Below are positions 30,790-42,070 of a stretch of 64,000 nucleotides of DNA, piece by piece. Numbering within the stretch: position 1 is the first letter of the stretch; the number at the start of each line of letters is the position of its first letter. The position numbers were made by a program, and so were the translations under genes. The stretch is from Prorocentrum cordatum (taxonomy: Eukaryota; Sar; Dinophyceae; Prorocentrales; Prorocentraceae). The notes below the pieces were generated by a model. The model had not been told where the DNA came from. It made no database searches and saw only the letters and a list, made by a program, of their open reading frames with translations. Location: positions 47,501-111,500 of the forward strand of contig CAUYUJ010021678.1 in the NCBI GenBank assembly GCA_963575745.1, in the 5' to 3' direction.

Positions 30790-31480
30790 CCCCCCCCCAC
30801 CCTCCAGCCCCTAAATCGGATCCCCCACCCCCCAGGGACGCCCCGGACGCCCTTTCGGACGTCTCGGCGGCCCCCTGGACGCCCTTGGAGAAGGTCCGCT
30901 GGCCCCTCCGGGCCTCCCAGGGCGCCTTGCCGGGCCTTGCGAGCAGACTCAAGGCTATCAGAGGGGTCATAGGAGAGGCGCAAGAGATACTCAAGACAGC
31001 ACCAGAACGCTCCAAGAAACACCTCGATGGTCTGAAGATGGCCCAAGAGGCCGCTAAGACGCCTCAAGAGACCGTTAAGAGAGCCCCGAAGAAGCAAGAC
31101 TCGTCCCATTCCCTTCGGAAACTGTATATGTTTAGCATATCCGATTTGGGCTCTTCGCAGCGCCCAAGACGGCCCGATGGCCTCCCGATATCGCCCCAAG
31201 ACGGCCCAAGAGGCCCCCCAGATGGTTTGAAGACGGCCCAAAAGGGCTCCAAGACTGTCCCAGAGAGCCCCGAGACTGCCCAGAAGAAGCCCAAGATGCC
31301 CTCAGAAGGCTCCCAAGACCCCCGAGAAGGCCACTGGAGGCCCCCAAGAGGGCCCTAGATGGCTTCAGAAAACAGCTGGCGGGCCCCAGCTCCTCAAGAC
31401 GGCCCAACAAGGCCCCAGGACGGCCCAGGAGAGCCCCAGGACGGCCCCAAAAAACTCCAAATACGCCCAAACGGCTTTCT
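30790..31480 (-). repeat. CTTGGGCCGT-family block, inverted copy at 31 kb
   Basis: Inverted relative to 24755-25420. From left: GGAGAAGGTCCGCTGGCCCC, GAGGGGTCATAGGAGAGGCG, AGAGCCCCGAAGAAGCAAGA, TATGTTTAGCATATCC, then AAGACGGCCCAAGAGGCCCC units. Confidence 0.85.
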
Positions 31481-31734
31481 CCTACAAAATACATCGAGTG
31501 ACCCGGCGATCTTGGTTCCACGCTTGAGGCCCGAGGTTTAACCGCAAGAAGCCATTAAGGACCCCCCAGGGGTTATCATTAGCACAGCACCGTAATTGAA
31601 TAATTCTGGGGGGCAGTTTTCGCCGAACGGTATGATTAGCACCGCGCAAATGGAACGAAAACAAATAATTCCCGCGCCCCGGCTCGGGTGATATCCCACT
31701 TGGAATTGGAATAAAACATAAGAATGATAATAAG

Positions 31735-31875
31735 AGTGGCATACGAGTAATAATAATAAGAGTAATACTGCGAATAAGAATGCTATTATGTATACGAATA
31801 AGGATAAGAGTAAGAGTAATGATAGTAGTAGGAGTAAGGATAATCGTAATAATACGAATAATAATACTTGCTAGT
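31735..31875. repeat. AAT/AAG-rich degenerate repeat
   Basis: AATAATAAGAGTAATACTGC-like hexamers on an A-rich strand for about 140 bp. Confidence 0.8.
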
Positions 31876-32280
31876 TTCGGCGAGCAGACTTGCTGCGTTC
31901 ACATAAAAATGCGAGGTGCCAGGGTAACGCTTCTGGGGTGCCGGGTGCGTTATACTTGCGCCGGAGAGGGGGGGTCTTAATTGCTTCTTGCGGTTCGATT
32001 CCTCGATCGAGCGAGACAGGCAATCATGGATCTAGATTCGAAGTTCGACAATCGAAGATTTCCTGGGTGCCTGGAGCCCTCCAGGCATTCAGGAAGCGAC
32101 CGAGCATCGATTTGTTCGGAGCTAATGCGACTTCATCGGCCCTGGGAGCGCTCCTTACTTTCTCAAAGGATGGACGAAGAGGAGGAAAGGACGAGGAAGG
32201 GATGGGTAGGGATAAACCTTGGAGTGGTAGATGAAAAGCCAGACGATTTTTTTCTCCGGACCTCCTCCCATGAGGAGCGG

Positions 32281-32419
32281 TGCTGAAGCAACCGATGATT
32301 TATTGCTTTGCAGGGGAAGCGTCCGGAACAAGGCGTATGGCGCGAAACGCCAATGCTATCTTGTGTATGGCGCCGTGCGCCTTGTTCCGGACGCTTCCCC
32401 GGCATCGCTTGCTTCAGCA
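32281..32419. repeat. ~139-bp palindrome with 23-bp perfect inner arms
   Basis: Inner arms at 32313-32335 and 32378-32400 are perfect inverted copies (GGGGAAGCGTCCGGAACAAG and onward). Outer TGCTGAAGCAACCGATG pairs with CATCGCTTGCTTCAGCA. The loop holds GGCGCGAAACGCCAATGC, the same core as in 24219-24323. No coding content. Confidence 0.85.
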
Positions 32420-32459
32420 AGGGGCAAGGGGACCTCGAGGCCTGGACGGGCGACCAGCT

Positions 32460-33060
32460 CCCTTTTCATATATTTTTACAGGGCCGGGGACGCCACAAAA
32501 AAAAATCCTAACGAATTTGGGCCAACCAAGAACCTCTCGGGCAACCCTCTAGACGACCTGGGAGAATCCCATGAGAGCCCGAAGACGGCCCCAGAGGGCT
32601 GCAGGCGTTCTGGCTCGCTCCGAAACAACCCCAAAGAGCCCCAAGACGGTCCACGACTACCCCAAAAGAGCCGTCATACCCTCAAAGATCGCTCCAAACG
32701 TCCCAGGAGGCCTTCGAAAACACTCCCCAGAAGGCTCCAAGAGGCAAAAATCATTGGTTTTCCGTTGGTTTTCGGTGAATTTAGGGGGTTCTGCTCTTTT
32801 CGGCTTTCCGACGCTCCAAGACGGCGGTCTTCTGGGCGTCCGAAGCCACCTGGCAGGCTCGAAAATCGCCCCACACCCATCGGAAAGGGCTTCCAGGCAG
32901 TCTAAGAGAGACCCAAGACGGCACAACAAGGTTCCAAGATGGCCTAAGAGAGCTCCATGACGGCCAAAGATGGCCCCCAGACACCCTCGAAAACATTCCA
33001 AATCGTGACCCGGTCGCTCAGGGAGACCGCAGTTGGAGGCAGGGTGGCCTGAGGAAGCCC
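32460..33060 (+). repeat. AAGACGGCCC-family block, copy at 32.5 kb
   Basis: Starts with TATATTTTTACAGGGCCGGGGAC and an A9 run as at 22055, then AAGACGGCCCCAGAGGGC-type units and the joint TTTTCGGCTTTCCGACGCTCC at 32797-32817. Continues to about 33060 with CAAGATGGCC units. Confidence 0.85.
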
Positions 33061-33266
33061 CCAGAGGCTCTCCAAGGAGGAGCCACCGCAAAAGAGCTGA
33101 GAAGGATAGGGAGAATCCGTAGGGTATGGCGAGAATGAAGAACAATAAAAATGAAGGAAGGATAACGAATAACAGTATGTATAACGGCGATGTCGGAAGA
33201 GGCATTAAGGAGTTATCGCTACACTGTTGGCTTGGATGTACTGTCATTCCACATGCATACCAAACT

Positions 33267-33430
33267 TCAAGGACCAAGGTGCATGGCGCGAAGCGTCAAT
33301 GCATCCTTGTATACTTGCATATATATACACACATATATATATGTATACGCGTATATGTGTGTATTTATATACGTATATGCAACTACATATACATATATAT
33401 ATATAGACGCATCTGTATATACATATAGTA
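33267..33430. repeat. One-armed palindrome relative and TA/CA tract
   Basis: GGACCAAGGTGCATGGCGCG with AAGCGTCAATGC at 33271-33303 matches one arm of 24219-24323. Then ATATATACACACATATATAT to 33430. Confidence 0.75.
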
Positions 33431-33589
33431 TCGAGCGCCAGCACGCCAACAGCAAAGCAACTTCAGCAAACGATTACGGTACGAACGAATGGCTTGAGAT
33501 AACATGACTATGGAGGCTGCTCTCAGTTGTTCATGTTAATCCCCTGCTTGCTGGGGATCTATTATTGGCGTGGCTGTTCCAAGCTAAGT

Positions 33590-34150
33590 GTTATGCCTTG
33601 CATGCTGTCGATGTGATGTTCTTGATTCGGCTGCTCTTTGCTGTTCCTGTTGTGCCCAGCTTTGCGGTATTCGCATGGCTCGGAGAGCTCCAGATCTTCT
33701 CGGCTGTTTCTGCTGTGCCCAGCTGCTGGCAGTTTCCCATGCTCAGCTGTTCCCGGCGGTTCCTGCTGCACCTGGCTGTCGGAAATTTGCTTGCCTCGCG
33801 TGGACTTGGCTGTTCCTATTGCGCCTAGCAGTCCGTGGTTTGCTTGGCTCGAGTGTTCTCCGATGGTCCTTCTGCGACTGGCTGCGAGGCACTCGCTTGG
33901 CTCCTCTGTTCTCACCCGTGCTCCGCTGTTCATGTCCGCTGTTCATGCTTGCGACTGGCCTGCCCGGGATTCACTTGACTCGTGCATCCCCACGGTTCCA
34001 CTTGCGCCTGGCTGCTGATGATTTGCTCGGGTCGGATGGTCTTGGCTGTTCCTGCTTGTTTCTGTGGCGCCGTTCCAGGACTTTGCTTAGTTCGCTGCTG
34101 GTCTGATGGGTTCTGGAGACTCGACCATCGTGTGGTTGTCATTGCTCGGT
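33590..34150. repeat. Degenerate ~65-70-bp tandem repeat
   Basis: Seven to eight units combining CTGTTCCTGCTGTGCCCAGC, TTCGCTTGGCTCG and TTCCGATGGTTC-type words. Open frames in several phases reflect the repeat. Confidence 0.75.
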
Positions 34151-34179
34151 GTCCGCACTGGGATCCGCCTACATGTTAG

Positions 34180-34542
34180 AGCCCCGCGGAAGCGGACACT
34201 TAAGAGAGAGAGTGGTCGCGAGCGTGCGTGTCCAACGAAAGCTGATTGCCCCCTGGTATGCGGTTAGATGTGCTTGAACAATGTGCGCGCTTCGCGCGAG
34301 TTTAAGCTCTAGTTGAAAGGGGCTTGACTAATCCTCCACCTATTGACACTCCAACTTGTGCTACCAATCTTCTACTCTCTCCGCCCTCACAGCCCTCCCC
34401 CGCGATCATCCTCGTCCTGCGTCGCGTCACTGTCTTCCTCGATGTCCGCTCCTCATCCTCCACATAATTCCCCTTGTTCGTGCGTGCGCGCACTCCGCGC
34501 GCACTGAAGCCTTAGATAAAGAGTCCTGGACAACGCCGGCGG
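34180..34542. other. No gene recognised
   Basis: Holds a CGCGCTTCGCGCGAG hairpin word at 34288-34303 identical in core to 6420-6436, and TC-rich sequence. Confidence 0.5.
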
Positions 34543-35375
34543 CTATGATTTGTGTTCGTCTCCCTCCTTCACCTCTCCCTCCTCCTCCTGATCCGCGTCC
34601 TCCTCCTCCTCCTCCTCCTCCTCCTCCTCTTTATCGACTTCTCCTTGTCCTCCTGATGATTCTCCCGTCTCCCTGCGGTGTGGACCGACGGACAGGGAGG
34701 CTGAAAATCGCCGTGCGCGCGGGGGGGCAGACGACGCGGAGAATGGAATCCACAGGGGCTCCAGACCACGCCGCAAAAACAAGCCGTGCCTCTCGTCCTA
34801 CTGCGCAGATCGGAGCACGGCGGGACCGCGCCGCTGAGCTAACAGCTGGCACGAGGGGGGCGAGGAGGAGCAGGGGCACGAGAAAGGAGGAGGAGAGCAG
34901 GGCGATGAGGAGCACGAGGGGGAGGAGAAGGGCGGGGGCGCGGAAGGAGCAGGAGGACGGGGCGAGAGAGCAGTGGGTCGCAAAGGCCACGGTCCTGGGC
35001 GATGCCCTTGGCCTCCAAAGACGCCACTTTCTGGCGGGGCAGCGCCGGGCCCATCACTCCCTCCTCGTCCTCGCGTGCATCCTCATGCACCTCGTCTGGC
35101 CAATCCTCGTTTTCGTCGTCGTCCTCCTCCTCCTGCTCTCTCCCCGCCGTCATCCTGCTGCTGTTCCTCCTTCCCTTACTCTGCCTCCTGCTCTCCTCCC
35201 CTCATTCTCCGACCGCATGTGTGTGCCCTCCTTCTCCTCCTCCTCCTCCTCCCAACTCTGCTGCGGGGCCTTGGGGTCCGCCATGAAGTCGTCGATGAAC
35301 TGCTTAGTGCGAACGCAGATCTTCGATTTCCGTGCCTTCTCCTCCCTGGTGAGGAGGAAGCCTGGCTGCACAGGA
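34543..35375 (-). CDS. Possible three-exon gene on the minus strand
   Basis: Protein-like pieces on the minus strand: exon a (about 35365-35255) begins after an acceptor-like CCTGTGCAG and reads PGFLLTREEKARKSKICVRT then KQFIDDFMADPKAPQQS; exon b (about 35080-34965) reads VMGPALPRQKVASLEAKGIA then QDRGLCDPLLS; exon c (about 34785-34543) reads LFLRRGLEPLWIPFSAS and ends in a Glu-rich tail. The pieces are separated by CCT/GGA low-complexity sequence. Each segment alone is short; together they share strand and a basic-then-acidic character. No family recognised, so the exon chain is inference. Confidence 0.3.
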
Positions 35376-35929
35376 TGTAGGAAGCAGTCGGAGGGAAGAA
35401 AAGGAAGGATAAAGCGGACGAGAAGCAAGGGAATCCAATTAACAAGTAGGAGGAGGGAGGGAGAGGACGACGAATGGGGTGGACGGGGGATGGGACGAAG
35501 GAGGAGGAGGAGGAGGAGGAGGAGGAGGACACCTCCTGGGATGTGTGGATGTGGCGGGGTGGCATCAAGTGGAACCGTACTCGTGCCACATGGGAGGGAG
35601 CAGGAGGAGAGGGGGCACATGAGCAGGAGAAGGAGGAGGTGAGAGCAGGAGGGCGAGGAAGAGCAGGAATAGAACTTATGGAACCTGAAAGAGCGAGATG
35701 AGGGGCACAAGGGTGACGAGGGTGACGAGGACGGGGACATGCAAGAGGAGGAGCAGGAGCACATGTAGAATGAGACATACAGATTGAGAGGAGGAGAGAT
35801 GCGGACGGGGACGATGAAGGCAACGACGACGGAGACGACGATGGCGGCGGCGGCGGTCTCTTAGGGCTTCCTCCCCACAGGCAAAAGTGAAGCCTTGCAA
35901 GCGCTGCGGCGGCGGCGCCCCCCCTCCCT
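35376..35929. other. No secure gene; GGA tract at 35490-35530
   Basis: Purine-rich on the plus strand with GGAGGAGGAGG and GGGACGGGGACATGCAAGAG-like words. The frames are compositional. Confidence 0.45.
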
Positions 35930-37640
35930 TCCCTGCGTTTTCCTTCGATGGCGTGTTGTGACTTTGCAGCGTACCATGTGGCAACATTGTTGGTGCATGG
36001 TCGGTGGCAGAAAGTTGTTTTGCATGGTGTGTACGCAGGCCGTCCCATATGTAACAGGCATGTGCATCCACAGCATGTAGGGCCGTGGGCTTCGTCGTGT
36101 GAAATACTTATTTCGTCTGTGTGGGCTTGTCAGGTCGATGCTGTGCGTATTTGGCGTATGGCCCCTGTGGTGTAGATTGTTGCGCCCTTGATGTGTTTCA
36201 CGCATGTGCTTGGCGGCTGCTGCTGGCACGCGTTCCTGAGGTATGGCCTTGCTGGCGCATCTTAATGTAAAGGCGCGAAACGACGTTTTGCTGTCCGTTG
36301 TTGGAACCGGCCATTGATACATGGTATCCGAAGCATGGTGGTGATGTCCGCGTCTGGTGGCCATACATCAGGTATGCTGGTGTGAAGTGATGTCGTCTGT
36401 GGCTTGATCTTTCCCTGATGCATGCGGTTGCCACATGTCGCCGGTGCATTGTGCTGACGCGTGTTAGTGTTGCATGCCCTTGCTGTCTGTACGTCCTTGG
36501 TAGCGTTTATTCGTGTGTATGGTATTGTGTGTTGATCGTGGTGTGTACTTTTGGTGCCGCCCACGAAAAGCACGCTACCAACACTTGGGAGTCAAGTATG
36601 TTAGTGACTTCTGCTGTGCTGTCTGTCCCTTGCATACACAGGTTAGTGACGTATGGTGTGCTGTCTGCTATTTGTGCATGTCCTTGGTGACTGATTCGGG
36701 TAATTTTTGCTGGTGCCTGCATGTGTGCACGTGACGCGTGTACGTGCCCAATCTGTGGTTTGGATGCATGTTGCTTGTGTCGGTTGTGATGTCTGTTGTG
36801 CTGCATGTCGATGGAGTATGTCACTGTTGCCCACTCATGCGTGTATTGTTTTGCTTGTGTTCGGTACAGGTCATCGATGTAAGTTCTTGGTGTTTGATCT
36901 AGATGTGTGTTAGTGGTGTCCACTATCGGTGTACGCGTTTGTGGTATACCACTGCTACCTGGCATTAACGCCTGATCTTCATGCATGCTAGCAAAAAGCC
37001 GAGGCGAATGTTGTACATCAGTGTTATTGGCGCCGCTTCTGGTCGTCACGTATTGGTGTGTGCTCTTGGTGTAGGTTCTGGATGTCTACCAGTGAAGTAC
37101 GTGAATGGTGAACATTCCTGCTGTTTGTACTTGGTATGTTGATGTATGTTACGGCACAAAATTCTTGAAGGCATATGTTACGAATGTGCGTGCGTCCGTG
37201 CAAGATGGTAGGATCTGATCCTGGTGTGTTATTGATGAATGTGGCTGATTCTGATCAACAACGCGCACCAATAATAATCACCAAACACACGCACTTCGAT
37301 CAAACAGTAGTGATAGACATCACGGAAAACACCAAACCTAAGCGCATACATCAGAAACGGACATAAAACAAAGCAGCAATGTCATACACCATGTGCACGC
37401 GCCACGAACAGGGACCTATAACACGACAGGAGCGTACATGAATCACATGTGCCCATGACATAGCTTCATCAATTGCAGGCGTCAATGGCATACACCATTG
37501 GCAAGCTTTTGTAACAGACATCGAGGGCATACATTCCCAACAGTACGTCAAAACTGACACCAAGATCTGGCATCGCGAAGTCACATGTCCAGCAGGCAGC
37601 AGGCACAAACATTCAACACATGGTCAACACCGGGCGTGAT
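35930..37640. other. Strand-asymmetric region: TG-rich then CA-rich
   Basis: From 35930 to about 37230 the plus strand is rich in T and G (TTGGTGTATG-like words); from about 37240 to 37640 it switches to A and C (CATACACCATTGGCAAGC). GC content is lower than in the surroundings. Several minus frames stay open in the first part because TG-rich DNA seldom yields stops on the other strand. No gene is claimed. Confidence 0.55.
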
Positions 37641-37659
37641 TAATGTACACAAATAAAGT

Positions 37660-38145
37660 CCAGAGGAAAATGATTACACGAGAGAACAACCCCAATCAGT
37701 GGATGGTTTGAAAATTTGTGATATGGATATTGAGACCGATTGTGAGCTCGATAGTGAGACCGATAGTGGGATTGATCGTAAGGACGGTAGTAAAGTCGAT
37801 CGTGGCACCGATCTTGAAGTCGATTCGGTGCGATCGATCATCAGATCGATCGTGAAATCGCTCGTGCGATGTAGTGAGATCGATGGTGAGACCGATCTCT
37901 AAGGAGATGGACCAAGAACCCAAGAACCCGGAAACCCACGAACCCCCCCGCCCATTGGAATCGGTCCGGAAGCGGGAACCCAGGAACCCGGCCGCCTACC
38001 GAAACCAGCCTGGAACTTTCGCCAAATCTTTCAACCTCCGCTAGGGCCCTTTCAGTGCAAGCACTGATTGGGGAATGAACACCCACAGTGTGCAACGAGA
38101 GCAAGCAAAATCGGCACCACCCGCGTGCATACATGACGAACTCAC
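37660..38145. repeat. ~545-bp direct duplication, copy 1
   Basis: CCCAATCAGTGGATGGTTTG at 37691, then GATCGTGAGATCGATAGTG-type 12-mers to 37900, then CCCGGAAACC-rich words and TTTCAGTGCAAGCACTGATT at 38050. Confidence 0.85.
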
Positions 38146-38204
38146 ATGCAACGGGCGTGCACAACTACAACTCTTGAAATAACATGCGCGAAAACCAAGC
38201 ACAA

Positions 38205-38740
38205 GATACAGTACTTACACCAGAGAATAATCCCAATCAGTGGATGGTTTGAAAATTAGCGAAATGGATGTTGAGATGTATTATAAATTCGATCGTGAGA
38301 TCGGCACTGGGATCGATACTGAGGACGTTAGTATGGTCGATCGTGAGAGCGAAAGTGAAGTCGATTCAGTGAGATCGATCGTGAGATCGCTCGTGCGATC
38401 TATAGTGAGATTGATTGTGACATCGATAACGAGATCGATTGTGAGGTCGATCGTTAGATCCATCGAGAGGTGGGTAATGAGATCGATGGTGAGACCGACC
38501 GATAGAGAGATCGACCAAGAGCCTGGTACGTATTCCAGAAACCCGGGAACCCCGCCGCCCACCGAACTCGGCCCGGAAATGGCAACTGGGAACCTGGGAA
38601 CGGGGAACCCAAAACCGGGAACCTGGGGACCTGGGAACCCGGCCGCCCACCGAAATAGGCCCAGAACTCTTGCCAAATCTTTCAATCTCCGCTAGGACCC
38701 CTTCAGTGCAAGCACTGATTTGGGAACTACGCGCGACGAT
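38205..38740. repeat. ~545-bp direct duplication, copy 2
   Basis: CCCAATCAGTGGATGGTTTG at about 38232, the GATCGTGAGATCG array to 38520, GAACCCGG words, and CTTCAGTGCAAGCACTGATT at 38701. Same order as copy 1. Confidence 0.85.
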
Positions 38741-38959
38741 CACCATACGGAGACACGCATGCAACACATCACACCCAGCAAGACTCCGAAACCGTTCACT
38801 GCAACTTTCTGGTGGGTAGCGCCCGAAATTACAAGAAAGCTCGTTTGAACAAATTGTGTGAGGGGTTCTTTCCGAAACTCGGGGGGTCTGCAGGGGCCGA
38901 TCCGGTGTCAGGAACGACGGAGGAACCGGGACTTACGACTCCCTCTCCCTCCGCTCTCT

Positions 38960-39400
38960 CTCTCTCTCTCTCTCTCTCTTCCCCCTCCTGCTTCTCCGTC
39001 CATTCATCCATCTGTCCTCCGCCCTCCTCCTCCTCCTCCTCCTCCTTCTCCGCCTCCTCCTCCACCCTCCAACAACAATGGCCCGGGGACCTGTCAAGGG
39101 GCGCGCTGTGGCGAGAACCTCGAGCCGCAACCAGCCGTGGCGACGAGGGCACCCCCTGGGGGCCCAAAAAGGCTGAAGACCGTGAGACAGCCGCGATCCT
39201 CGATCCTCCTACTCCTCCCCCTCCTCCTCCTCCACTTCTTCCTTGCCCTCCTCTTCTTCCTCCTCCTGCTCCTCTTCCTCCTCTTCCTCCTCTTCCTCCT
39301 CCTCGTTCTCCTCCTCCTCCTCCTCCTCCTCGTCCCCCTCCCCTCCTCCTCCTCCTCCTCCTCCTCCTCCTCCTCCTCCTCCTCCTCCTCCTCCTCCTCT
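38960..39400. repeat. CT and CCT pyrimidine tracts
   Basis: CTCTCTCT at 38958-38980, then (TCC)n at 39025-39065 and a long imperfect CCTCCTCTTCC array at 39205-39400. Between them, 39070-39200 is mixed and may hold a short exon, not resolvable. Confidence 0.9.
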
Positions 39401-39499
39401 CAAGCCACGTCGGCTCGAGTGGCCCCCCGCAGCGCCGCTCGGCCGTCGTCCCGGAGCTTAATGTGGGGTGGTGCGCCGCTCCCTGCTGCTTGAGGTCCA

Positions 39500-39660
39500 G
39501 GTGCTCCTGGCAACGCCGGGTTGAATTCGTATGCCTCCCACTTCGATTGCATGCTGCAGCTCTTCGCTTTCCAGGTGGTCTTCCTCGTGTTCATGGGGCT
39601 GTGCTACTTAGCTGGCGGGCTGCTGGGCGTGCAGTTGCACGGTGTGCTCATCATGCCGGT
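39500..39660 (+). CDS. Possible exon with one membrane segment
   Basis: The plus frame reads NAGLNSYASHFDCMLQLFAF then QVVFLVFMGLCYLAGGLLGV and QLHGVLIMPV, a continuous hydrophobic stretch of about 30 residues after a short polar lead, ending at a GTACTTTG that could be a GT donor. Downstream 39661-40250 is T/G-rich and intron-like, as in 35.9-37.2 kb. No ATG at the start and no family recognised. TG-rich DNA favours hydrophobic codons, so this may be chance. Confidence 0.25.
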
Positions 39661-40317
39661 ACTTTGTTCGAGGCGTTTTTGTTTTTATTTGCGGGGCTGG
39701 GCTCATTTCCACTGGATTGGTTTTGTTCAGTTGATTTTCTGGTGGGAGTTGGCTCAGTGCTTTTTGATCAGGGCGAGGGACGAGCCGTGGCGGCTAGCAT
39801 TCCCCTCGCCCAGGGCCTGGTGTGCCCTTGTGCCGTATCGGCGGCCGGTGGAGTCATGTGTGCGTTGTCGCGATGTGGATGTGGCCTTCGGCCTAGGCTT
39901 TCTGCGTGTCTTTCGCATCCTGGCTCTTCTTCGTTGTCGTGCTGGTGCTGGCGGTGTTCTTCATCATGTATGCTCGCGCGTTGACGCGCGGCATTGGCGG
40001 TGTGGTGGTCATGGCTGGCGGCTTTGGTACAGTATTTCAGCTTGGTGTTTCACGTTGTGTGTAGCATCAATTCCCTCTCCTGGTGGTTGCAAGAAGCGTG
40101 AGCTCGCCACACATACCTTGGGAGTATTGCTGGAGTGGCAGTTTTTATTACGCACGGCGGGCAGCATTCGCGCGGGTCTACTTCATCATTGTCTTCCTCG
40201 CCTTCGGCTTCCACATGTGGGTGGTGCTGTCGTGAAGCGGCCTGTGACGGGCTGCGTGAGATGTGTGTGTTGTGAAGCATGCGCCCTGGCTAGACCAGGT
40301 CCCCGCCGAGCGCTCAT
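39661..40317. other. T/G-rich, no secure gene
   Basis: Open plus frames rich in Cys, Trp, Leu and Val follow from the TG-rich composition. No conserved motif. Confidence 0.45.
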
Positions 40318-40420
40318 CATCATCATCATCCTCCTCCTCCTCCTCCTCCTCCTCCTCCTCCTCCTGCACCTCCTCCTCCTCCTCCTCCTCCTCCTCCTCC
40401 TCCTCCTCCTCCTCTCCAGA
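40318..40420. repeat. (CCT)n microsatellite
   Basis: CAT triplets then about 28 CCT triplets with one CACCT break. Confidence 0.97.
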
Positions 40421-41439
40421 CCCCCGACGTCGTGAACGCCTCCCCAGAGGTCCAGGCCCCTTCCCCAGGACCCGCTTCTCGCCCAGGGTCGGTTTGTGGA
40501 CGGCCCCGGGGCCTGGCGAAGGCCCCCAGAGGCCGAAGACTAACTACCAAAAACCTCCCGCCGCGATTTTTGTAATAGCCCGAGGGAGTCGTCTGGGTTT
40601 TCGGGCCATCGCTCGGCGCTGCGGCGGCCGCTCAGGACGATCGGGGCACCCCTGGTTCCAGGCGCCCTCTGGAGCGCCCTCGGCGAGGCGCAGCTGCCGG
40701 AGGGCACCCCGAGGAAGGGAACAAAAACGTCGAGAACCGACGAAAACGACCGAACATCTGAAACAATCTCAAGTCCTGGGCTCCTCCTCCTCTTCCTCCT
40801 CCTCCTCCTCCTGCTCCTCGGGTGCTGGCCCTCCGACGGGGGTCACGGCGCCATGGGTGGTGGACGCGGCACGCAGGGCGAAGGGCATGCCGCAGTCCAC
40901 GGGTGCGTCCCGCCAGTCCAGGAGTGCGGCAAGGCAGCGCCTGCAGCCCAAGAAGAAGCAGAGCGGACGTACTTGCAAGGGGCGGAAGGAGCAGAGAGAG
41001 GAACGCCGTCTGGCTCCTTGATGTGCGTCTGCCTAGTGGATGACTTCGCGACGCTAGACGCTCAGGAGTGCGAGGACGCGTTCGAGGGCTGTGTCGACAA
41101 GTGGGCCACCGACATGGCCCCCGCGAGGAGAGCTTTGAGGTCGAGGGCCTCGATGGCGGAGGCCAGGACCCGAGCTCCGCCTGCACCCTGGAGAAGGCTT
41201 GGCCCGCGCCAACGGCCTGTGGCGGGCCGAAGGCTTCGTCGAAGAGAACTTGGAGGTCGGGGGGGGGCCTTCGAGGAGGACGCTTGAGTTCGATCGGAGT
41301 GCGGCTGCAACTTACAGAGGAGCTTCCGGACAGCTCCCTGGTCACCTCGCGCGGCCGCTGGGCGGACGAGGCGATCCGCCTCGAAGACCCGGACTTCATG
41401 GCATCCTTGGCCGCTCCGAGGCCGAAATCCCGTGCCTGG
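40421..41439. other. Possible exons, not resolved
   Basis: The plus strand contains DDFATLDAQECEDAFEGCVD (41040-41100) and, in another frame, LQLTEELPDSSLVTSRGRWA (41310-41370); both look protein-like, but the minus strand is open too and I cannot chain them. A GAAGAAGAAGCAGAG-type stretch and a CCT tract (40780-40815) lie between. Confidence 0.3.
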
Positions 41440-42070
41440 CGTGCGCACAGGCGCAAGGGCCGGGCCGAGCCGGGCGGAGGTCGTGGCCCGCAGCGGCGGG
41501 GGGAGCCGCGCTCGGCCGCGGGCGCTCCCGCCAGCGGGGGCGGAGAAGGCGCCGCGGGCGGAGGGCGGGCTTGGAAGCGCCGCCGCTTTGCCCGTGCGCC
41601 GAGGACCCGTGCTGGACGTGTTCCGAGGAGTAAGGGCCGCGAGGTTGGCGGCTCGCCTGCCACGAACATATATATACATATATATATATATATATACATA
41701 TATATGTATATATATATAGACAGACACATTATATACACAGACACCTTCTGACGACCTGTGCGTGTACCTTCAGGGCGGGGACGGTGCACAAAGTCGCTGG
41801 CTCTCAGTGGTGATTTATACATCGCCGACCGTCCTGAGGCCCAGGAGCAATCCAGTGGAGGGTGTCTGTGTATATTTTTGTGGCGGACACGCGAGGTCCA
41901 TGCGTCCGTGCCGAGCTGGACGGAGGTCGGTACCCGCAGCGGCGGGGGGCCGCGCTCGGCTGCGGACGCTCCCAGCCAGGGCACGGAGTGGGCGCCGCGG
42001 GCGGAGGGCGGACTCGAGAGCGTCGCGGCCCTTGCCCGTGCGCTGGCGGATCGCCTCCGAGCGGGAGCGC
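41440..42070. repeat. Direct duplication (~165 bp) around a TA-rich core
   Basis: 41460-41620 and about 41910-42055 share CCCGCAGCGGCGGGG, GCCGCGCTCGGC, GCGCCGCGGGCGGAGGGCGG and CTTTGCCCGTGCGC words. The intervening 41665-41730 is TATATACATA repeat. The second copy leads into a short protein-like frame (GWSVFLAAFAQYDFAEITTP) ending at TGA 42187. Confidence 0.7.

Noticed and set aside
36507-37049. 180-aa minus-strand ORF rich in Thr, His and Asn
   Set aside because: It lies in strongly T/G-skewed DNA where the complementary strand lacks stops; no motif or conserved composition.
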